From Flavobacteriales bacterium UBA4466 (GTDB lineage Bacteria > Bacteroidota > Bacteroidia > Flavobacteriales_D > Sanyastnellaceae), in the NCBI GenBank assembly GCA_905182895.1, contig CAJJDD010000021.1:1-64000 (forward strand): 64,000 nt of DNA, given 5' to 3'. The notes under the pieces are model-generated. The model did no database searches and had not been told where the DNA came from. It worked only from the letters and a program-made list of their open reading frames with translations. The position numbers and the translations under genes were made by a program. Positions within the stretch are counted from its first letter, which is position 1. The number at the start of each line of letters is the position of its first letter. Shown in pieces: positions 58,272 to 64,000 of this stretch.

Positions 58272-60300
58272 CTAGGTTAGATTAGGGAGGTTAAAAACGA
58301 GTTTAGCTCCTTTGCTTTCTTCGCTTTCGAGTGAGATTTTTCCTCTAAGCTTGTCCGAGGCTATCTTTACTAGATATAGTCCTAAGCCAGCACCTTTGGA
58401 CTTATGGGTCCCCTTAACGAACATGTCAAATACCGAGTCTTTTACTTTTGTGGCTATTCCTTGTCCGTTATCTTCAATACATACAGATGCTCCTGAACTA
58501 TCTGTTGTAATTGATATTTTGCAATAGTCAGAGGAAGAGCCTAGTCTATATTGCATGGAGTTAAGAATGGTTTTTTTTAGAATAACCCCGATTAAGCTAG
58601 GGTCACTGAAAAAGGGAGCCTTCTCTCTAATGTGCCATGAAATATCTAACCCTTTTGTCTTATCTGAATTTGAGGTAAAATCTAGATTGTTTTTTATGTC
58701 TGAGAAGTTGATTTGCTCAATCTTGGGCTCGATCTTTTTATAATCTACTGCTCTAGAAAGGTTGAGTAAAATTTCATCCATCTGATTAGCGCAGCTCTCT
58801 ATTAGTGTGGTGTACTTTAAAAGTTGCGCTGGATTAGTTTCGGTTTTTAGTAGAGTGATTAAGCTTTTTATAGAGGTGAGTGGATTTCTTAGGTCGTGAG
58901 AAGACTTGTATATGTAGGTGTTTAGTTCAGAGTTTAAGTCTCTAAGCTCTTTGGTTCGCTTGTAAACCTTCCATTCTAAAATTTGTCTGATTTTTTTTCT
59001 TTTTCGGATGTAGTAAATCACAAAAACGAGAATAATTGATAGTGAAATGGAAAGGGTGAACAGGGTTGTTTTCCACCCATTCAAAAGCCATTTAGGATCA
59101 GCTTTAGCCACAGCAGACTCTCCTTTTTTTATTGTGGGAACATAGATGTATGGACTGTTTTCTAGTTTCCTAATCTTAGTTTCCAGAAGAGAGCGAGAAA
59201 TGCTGTCAGAGATACTCAAATAGGTATGGGCCTTCTCCCAATCGCCTCGTGCTTTATAGAAATCAGCGATTACTTTGGATGAAGAAATTATCTTTGATTG
59301 GTTTTCGGAGTTAAGTGCTAAATTATTTGCCTTATGCAATGCTAGTATGGCGTCGGTTCCTCTCTCGTTAAGCTGATATAACTCGCTTAACCTTAATAGG
59401 GCTTCATACCTCTGGTCAAAGTACTTTTCATTAATATATCGAAAGGCTTTTTCCTGAGTTTTTAGGGCATCTCTGTTTCGGCCTATGGAGCCATAGGTAT
59501 TGGAGAGTTGTACGAGATGTTTGGCTGTTTTTTCTGTGCCGTAGGCTGATTCGCATAGGTCTATGAGACTCTTCTCAGTGTTAATTTTTTCTTGAAATCT
59601 CTTTTCAAATCCATATATAGTAGAAAGAGATTCTAAAATCCTCACTTGTTCTACAGTATCATTTAGCTGTCTGAATCCAGATAAAGCAGAGGTGAAAAAT
59701 TTTTCTGCCTCCTTAAATTCGCCGGCTTCATAGGCAATAGTGCCTATTTCTTTTGTCAGTTCGATGGACTCAATGACTTTCCCTTGTTCTATGTAGTTGT
59801 CATGAGCTTGTTTTAAATATTTGATAGCCAGAGAGTAATTTTTATCTCTTTTATGAATTTTAGCACTTTCATTAAGGTTATGGCTTTTTGATTGATGGCG
59901 TTTATTCCATCAAATATTATGTACGCTTCGGTTAAGTAGGTTTGAGCTAAGTCATAGCTTTTATCTTGGCTATAGATTTCGCTGGTATGCAAATAGGCTT
60001 CTCCTAATAGCTCTGGATGATGATTCGAATCATCATTTTCTAGTATTTTTTTTAGTTCGTTTAGCGCTTGAACATCTTTTTTTTCCTGTCTGAGAATTTC
60101 GAATTTTAACAGAACGGCTTCGAAATAAGTGGATTGTTCCTTTGATGTATACGTTGTTATAGAATCTAGATAGAAGTACTTGTCTTTAAGGGTTCTTCTA
60201 GATTGGAGTTCATCTTTTAGAGAGTAGTCAAACCCGAATACAGCAAAGTCACTTGCCAAGAATGAGATGGTAATCAGCAGAAAAGTAAATATGTGATTTC
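58272..60300 (-). CDS. TPR-containing sensor histidine kinase (frameshifted)
   Basis: Pieces 59813-60259 and 58272-59645 join through a break near 59650-59810, in which TPR helices continue in shifted frames. A hydrophobic N-terminus (FTFLLITISFL) precedes six or so TPR-like helical pairs (LLGEAYLHTSEIYSQDKSYD, LSNTYGSIGRNRDALKTQEK). One membrane helix follows (TTLFTLSISLSIILVFVIYY), then a HisKA region with phospho-acceptor SSHDLRNPLTSIKS and an HATPase domain (N-box ILNSMQYR, G1 EDNGQGI, G2 GAGLGLYLVKIA). The true start is unclear, near 60300; 60259 is a TTG. No response regulator gene is adjacent. Confidence 0.88.
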
Positions 60301-60353
60301 GTTTCTTAGTTAGTTATAGCGCTCGGCAATGCTAATGAGAAAAGAAACGAAAT
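60296..60353. repeat. 12-bp inverted repeat at the 5' end of the histidine kinase gene
   Basis: ATTTCGTTTCTT (60296-60307) and AAGAAACGAAAT (60342-60353) are perfect inverted copies with a 34-base spacer, between the M42 peptidase stop (60412) and the kinase. It may be a terminator stem without a T run, or an operator. Confidence 0.5.
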
Positions 60354-60411
60354 ACTTCAGCGTGCGCTAATGATTTTACCGAATTTTTCTAACACTAAGT
60401 GTTTAGTTAAA

Positions 60412-61452
60412 TCAATGGCTCCAATCGTATTGGTCTAAATTCTCCAATGAAAGCGTAAGAAGTGATACAGAGTTTATTACATCAAGTTTATGGACCATTT
60501 CTATGACCTGATGAATATTCCTTGTCGGAATAGAAATAGCTCCAGCTATAGAGCCTCCTGCGGTCATCTGCTGGAGAGCTGATGTGTCTGTACCACCTGC
60601 AGTTAATATTTCTGGTTGCCAGGTGATTTCATTCTTATCTGCCAATTGTTTCATGAATTCTACCATCCGATAGTCACAGACAGTTCTGGAGTCCATGATT
60701 TTTATAGCAGTCCCTTTTCCGAGTTTTGTGATTTTATTATGTGCAGTTGACCCTGGTGTGTCAAACGCAATAGTAGTGTCTAAACATATACCAAAATCTG
60801 GTTGAATTTCTTGTGACGCTACAGATGCTCCCCTTATTCCGATTTCTTCCTGAACGGTGAAAACAGCGTATAGATCAAAAGGTATGTCCTTCACCTTTTT
60901 TAAAGTTTCAATCAGAATATAGACAGATATTCGGTTATCCAGAGATTTGCAGTTGATGCAATCTCCCATTTCTATAAGTTCTCTTTCTCTAGTAATAGGG
61001 TCGCCTATTTTTACAAGTTTTTTAACTTCTTCTTTGGGTTTGTAATCAAGGTTATCAAAAATTTTAGGTGTCTTCGTCCTTTCTTCTGGTGACATAATAT
61101 GAATGGGTTTGGCGCCCATTACTCCTATTACGTCCTTTTTTCCATGGACTAGAACTCTTTGAGCAGTTAGCGTTTTAGGATCAAACCCACCTAAAGTGTG
61201 AAAGTGAATATAGCCCTCATCGTTAATATGAGTAACTATGAATCCAATTTCATCCATATGTGCAGCTACCATTACTTTTTTTCTGCTTTTGCCTTTTTTC
61301 AGCACGGTAACATTCCCCATGTTGTCTACACTTACATCGTCTGCTAGGTCTTTAACTTGCGAGAGAATTAAGTCTCTGATTGGTTTTTCGAAACCTGGGG
61401 CTCCAGGAGTTTTACAGATGGTATTCAGTAATTTTATATCTACTTTTTTCAT
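60412..61452 (-). CDS. M42-family metallopeptidase (glutamyl/deblocking aminopeptidase type)
   Basis: 346 residues. Metal and catalytic motifs of M42 are present: VMVAAHMDEIGFIV (His and Asp near 70), the Glu pair FTVQEEIGIRGA, DTTIAFDTPG and TAGGTDTSALQQM. The tail carries the late metal histidine (TRNIHQVIEMV). These cytosolic enzymes are large complexes that trim peptides from the N-terminus. It follows the M28 peptidase gene by three bases on the same strand. Confidence 0.93.
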   Translation of the reverse strand: MKKVDIKLLNTICKTPGAPGFEKPIRDLILSQVKDLADDVSVDNMGNVTVLKKGKSRKKVMVAAHMDEIGFIVTHINDEGYIHFHTLGGFDPKTLTAQRVLVHGKKDVIGVMGAKPIHIMSPEERTKTPKIFDNLDYKPKEEVKKLVKIGDPITRERELIEMGDCINCKSLDNRISVYILIETLKKVKDIPFDLYAVFTVQEEIGIRGASVASQEIQPDFGICLDTTIAFDTPGSTAHNKITKLGKGTAIKIMDSRTVCDYRMVEFMKQLADKNEITWQPEILTAGGTDTSALQQMTAGGSIAGAISIPTRNIHQVIEMVHKLDVINSVSLLTLSLENLDQYDWSH

Positions 61453-61455
61453 TTT

Positions 61456-62463
61456 CTACTCGTTATAAATAACATCCATTACTACATCTCCTACCGCTTG
61501 TAAAGTTTCTTTAGAGATGTTTTCCATATTGTCTTGATGGGTGTGATGGAATTTACCATAACCTCCCATTTGATGCACATGAAACTCCACTATAGCAGCG
61601 GAAGGAATCCCTGCAGCATTTACGAATAAGTGGTCATCTGTAGTAGGATTCGTTTTAGCACGCTCAAATAACCCCCCATACCCTAAACTATTCGCTGATT
61701 TCCAAATTTTATCTACTACGTTAGACGCGTATTCTAAAGAAGTCCCTTCTCTCGGGAATGCTGCATTTTCACCACCTACCATATCTAGGAGGATTCCATA
61801 TTTTGCGTTGTAGTTTTTTTTATGTGGTTTGTTAGCCCAGTATTGACTGCCCAGACACCAATCTTTGTAATTAGAGCCCGAAGCATATGTAGGTCTTCCG
61901 TAGTCCTCGGAGTCAAATAGAATGATGTCTACTCCATAGTCTGTCGGGTTCTTACTAAGCATGCGAGATATTTCTAAAAGCACACCTACGCCACTTCCGC
62001 CATCATTTGCCCCATCTATAGGTTCGTTAATTCGAACAGTGTCCTTATCTGCAAATGGTCGCGTGTCCCAGTGAGCATATAGCATAATTCGCTTTTTCTT
62101 TTCTGGTTGAAATTCTGCGATTATATTTTTCATTCGGAGAACAGTGCCATCATAGGCAGTTACGTTGTCTTCTTGAGTAATAATGTTAGCTCCAAAACCT
62201 TCTAGTTTGCTTTCTAACCAATTCCCACAAGCTTCAGCTGATGCTGAATTAGGGTTTCTTGGGCCAAAATCCACTTGTTTTTGTATGTATGCGTAAGCGG
62301 AGTCTGAGCTGAATTTGGGAGCTTTAATTCTTTTCTTAGCTGTCTGATTAGAACTTTTTTGCTTTGAGTTAGGTTTGCGTTGCAACGCAGAAAAAACGAT
62401 AAAAAACAAAAATAGAAGTACTGCTAATACGGCTACTATTTTAAAAATGGGTTTATTCCTCAT
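61456..62463 (-). CDS. M28-family metallopeptidase / glutaminyl-cyclase-like protein
   Basis: 335 residues with an N-terminal membrane anchor ([20 protein letters not shown]). The M28/QC-type catalytic domain has [10 protein letters not shown] and [15 protein letters not shown] (zinc Asp), LFDSEDYG (Glu/Asp), [10 protein letters not shown] and [12 protein letters not shown] (metal His). The DTRPFAD...DGANDG spacing resembles glutaminyl-peptide cyclotransferases as much as aminopeptidases, and both activities are possible. It overlaps the cysS stop by about 11 bases, implying coupling. Confidence 0.9.
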   Translation of the reverse strand: MRNKPIFKIVAVLAVLLFLFFIVFSALQRKPNSKQKSSNQTAKKRIKAPKFSSDSAYAYIQKQVDFGPRNPNSASAEACGNWLESKLEGFGANIITQEDNVTAYDGTVLRMKNIIAEFQPEKKKRIMLYAHWDTRPFADKDTVRINEPIDGANDGGSGVGVLLEISRMLSKNPTDYGVDIILFDSEDYGRPTYASGSNYKDWCLGSQYWANKPHKKNYNAKYGILLDMVGGENAAFPREGTSLEYASNVVDKIWKSANSLGYGGLFERAKTNPTTDDHLFVNAAGIPSAAIVEFHVHQMGGYGKFHHTHQDNMENISKETLQAVGDVVMDVIYNE

Positions 62464-63922
62464 GGTTCCAAGTGCTTCCTTCTTTAGAGTCGTTTATTTT
62501 TATATTCAATTGGGCTAGTTGGTCTCTGATTTTATCAGATACTCCCCAGTTTTTCTCTTCTCTAGACTGTTTTCTTAAGTCTATGACCAGCTCCATAAGA
62601 CCTTCTAGTACATGGCCATTGGCATTTGAAGTTTCTTTAACAAACCCCAAAACCTCATGAGAAAAGAGGTTCATGACTTTGTTCAGTAGAGTGAGATTTT
62701 TATCGTCAATTTTAGCGCTTCCATCATACACAGAATTAATAATCTTTACTCCTTCGAATAAATGAGCAATCAGAATAGGAGTGTTAAAATCATCATTCAT
62801 GGCCGCATAACATTTAGCTTGAAGTTCTTCAGCGTTCACCTCGTTTTCATCTGATGGGTGAAGTGATGTAACCGTTTTTAATGCGTTTACTAATTTTTTA
62901 TATCCCTTTTCTGCAGCTTGCAGGGCTTCGTTAGAGAAGTCTAGCGTACTCCCGTAGTGACTTTGCAACATAAAGAACCGCACGGTCATGGGGCTGTATC
63001 CTTTTTCTAATAACTTATGATTACCAGTAACAAGTTCTTCTGGGGTAAATCCGTTACCTTCTGATTTAGCCATTTTTCTGCCGTTAACAGTAAGCATGTT
63101 TCCATGAATCCAGTAGTTTACAGGCGATTTCCCGCCAGCTCCTATGTTTTGTGCTATTTCACATTCATGATGAGGAAATTTTAAGTCCATTCCTCCGCCA
63201 TGTATATCAAAGGTTTCACCGAGGTATTTAGTGCTCATCACTGAACATTCTAAATGCCATCCAGGGAAGCCAATGCTCCATGGAGAGTTCCATCTCATAA
63301 GATGATGGGGGTCTGCTCTTTTCCAAAGAGCAAAATCTAGTGAATCTCTTTTTTCAGATTGCCCATCGAGCTCTCTAGTGTTAGAAATTAAATCCTCGAT
63401 ATTTCTTCCAGAGAGTGTTCCGTAGTCATGTGTGGAATTGTATTTTTTCACATCAAAATATACAGAGCCATTAGATTCATAAGCGAAACCATTTTTAATG
63501 ATTTCTTCTATCATCTCTATCTGTTCCATAATATGACCGGTGGCAGAAGGTTCTATGGAAGGGTCTTGTATATTGAAAAGCCGCATTACGCCACGAAAAC
63601 CATTGGTGTATTTCTGAACCACTTCCATAGGTTCAATATTATCCAATTTGGCCTTTCGCGCTATTTTATCTTCTCCTTCATCTCCATCACCTACTAGGTG
63701 ACCAACATCGGTTATGTTTCTGACGTATCGAACTTTGTAGCCAATGAATTTGAGATATCTAAAAACTACATCAAATGAGAGAAAGGTTCTAACGTTTCCT
63801 AAGTGGACATCACTGTAAACAGTCGGGCCACATACATACATGCCTACATTTGGGGCTGAAATAGGGATGAAAAGCTCTTTTTTTCTAGTAAGGCTATTTT
63901 GTATATACAGCTGGTTTTCCAT
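62453..63922 (-). CDS. cysS: Cysteinyl-tRNA synthetase
   Basis: 489 residues, intact. The class I core includes [19 protein letters not shown] (zinc Cys and HIGH-type HLGN), [17 protein letters not shown] (zinc Cys), [11 protein letters not shown] (zinc His) and the KMSKS-type KMAKSEGN. The C-terminal helical tRNA-binding region ([20 protein letters not shown]) completes it. The ATG at 63922 is the family start ([18 protein letters not shown]). It overlaps the downstream M28 gene. The upstream gene, if any, lies beyond the window. Confidence 0.96.
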   Translation of the reverse strand: MENQLYIQNSLTRKKELFIPISAPNVGMYVCGPTVYSDVHLGNVRTFLSFDVVFRYLKFIGYKVRYVRNITDVGHLVGDGDEGEDKIARKAKLDNIEPMEVVQKYTNGFRGVMRLFNIQDPSIEPSATGHIMEQIEMIEEIIKNGFAYESNGSVYFDVKKYNSTHDYGTLSGRNIEDLISNTRELDGQSEKRDSLDFALWKRADPHHLMRWNSPWSIGFPGWHLECSVMSTKYLGETFDIHGGGMDLKFPHHECEIAQNIGAGGKSPVNYWIHGNMLTVNGRKMAKSEGNGFTPEELVTGNHKLLEKGYSPMTVRFFMLQSHYGSTLDFSNEALQAAEKGYKKLVNALKTVTSLHPSDENEVNAEELQAKCYAAMNDDFNTPILIAHLFEGVKIINSVYDGSAKIDDKNLTLLNKVMNLFSHEVLGFVKETSNANGHVLEGLMELVIDLRKQSREEKNWGVSDKIRDQLAQLNIKINDSKEGSTWNHEE

Positions 63923-64000
63923 GGAGCAAAGAAAGTGAAAAGTAAAGAGAAGGAGGGATTTTATAAGGCTAAAAGCTGCTTAATACAATTTAGTAATTGA

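Overview
The window is about 64 kb of chromosomal core sequence from a gliding or surface-associated member of the Bacteroidota, most likely the Flavobacteriales. The evidence is lineage-specific gene content: the type IX secretion (T9SS) regulator porX, the gliding genes gldD and gldE, two RemB/Wzi-like outer membrane proteins, secreted proteins ending in T9SS sorting domains, a tiny AURKAIP1/COX24-like ribosome-associated protein, and TAnnTTTG-type -7 promoter boxes. The DNA is AT-rich. I see no rRNA, tRNA, CRISPR array, prophage or insertion sequence.

Layout. 1-2.1 kb: secreted phospholipase-D-like protein, cut by the window edge. 2.1-7.1 kb: envelope polysaccharide block (fcl, RemB-like, wecA, RemB-like). 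7.1-12.4 kb: cytochrome oxidase block (ctaB, two subunit III genes, subunit IV, SCO-like, SCO, DUF420, small CxxC membrane protein). 12.5-17.1 kb: OmpA-family protein, TolC plus periplasmic adaptor, tsaB, Rieske-like lipoprotein. 17.1-23.1 kb (minus): a hidden small secreted protein and a roughly 5.4 kb gene for a giant Cys-rich T9SS substrate, divergent from a predicted DNA-binding protein (23.1-24.4 kb). 24.5-31.3 kb: ahcY, a phosphopantetheinyl transferase, a 48-residue protein, mutS, a TetR regulator, a cobalamin adenosyltransferase and a DUF2795 protein. 31.5-40.0 kb: lysC and an HD phosphohydrolase (minus), porX-tsaE-ald (plus), then RNase G, the 30-residue basic protein, a TPR protein and HU (minus). 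40.1-51.3 kb: mutY-ssb-gldE-gldD-coaX-outer membrane protein-TPR-lptC-small membrane protein-CNNM-ppiD, all plus. 51.4-64 kb: pheT and a MORN/TonB protein (minus), tandem cyclophilins with pheS (plus), then a TPR histidine kinase, M42 and M28 peptidases and cysS (minus).

An overriding feature is that about twenty otherwise ordinary genes, including the essential pheT, ahcY and mutS, are broken by single-base frameshifts. In nearly every case I could work through, the observed sequence carries one extra base, often in a homopolymer. This looks like uncorrected insertion error in the source assembly rather than gene decay. I therefore annotate reconstructed genes over their full extent and state where the frame breaks. 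I did not find a convincing new defence or mobile system. The most interesting leads are the repeat-rich T9SS substrate with its divergent regulator-like neighbour, the RemB-like pair interleaved with polysaccharide genes, the copper-related oddities in the oxidase block, and several structured intergenic stretches.
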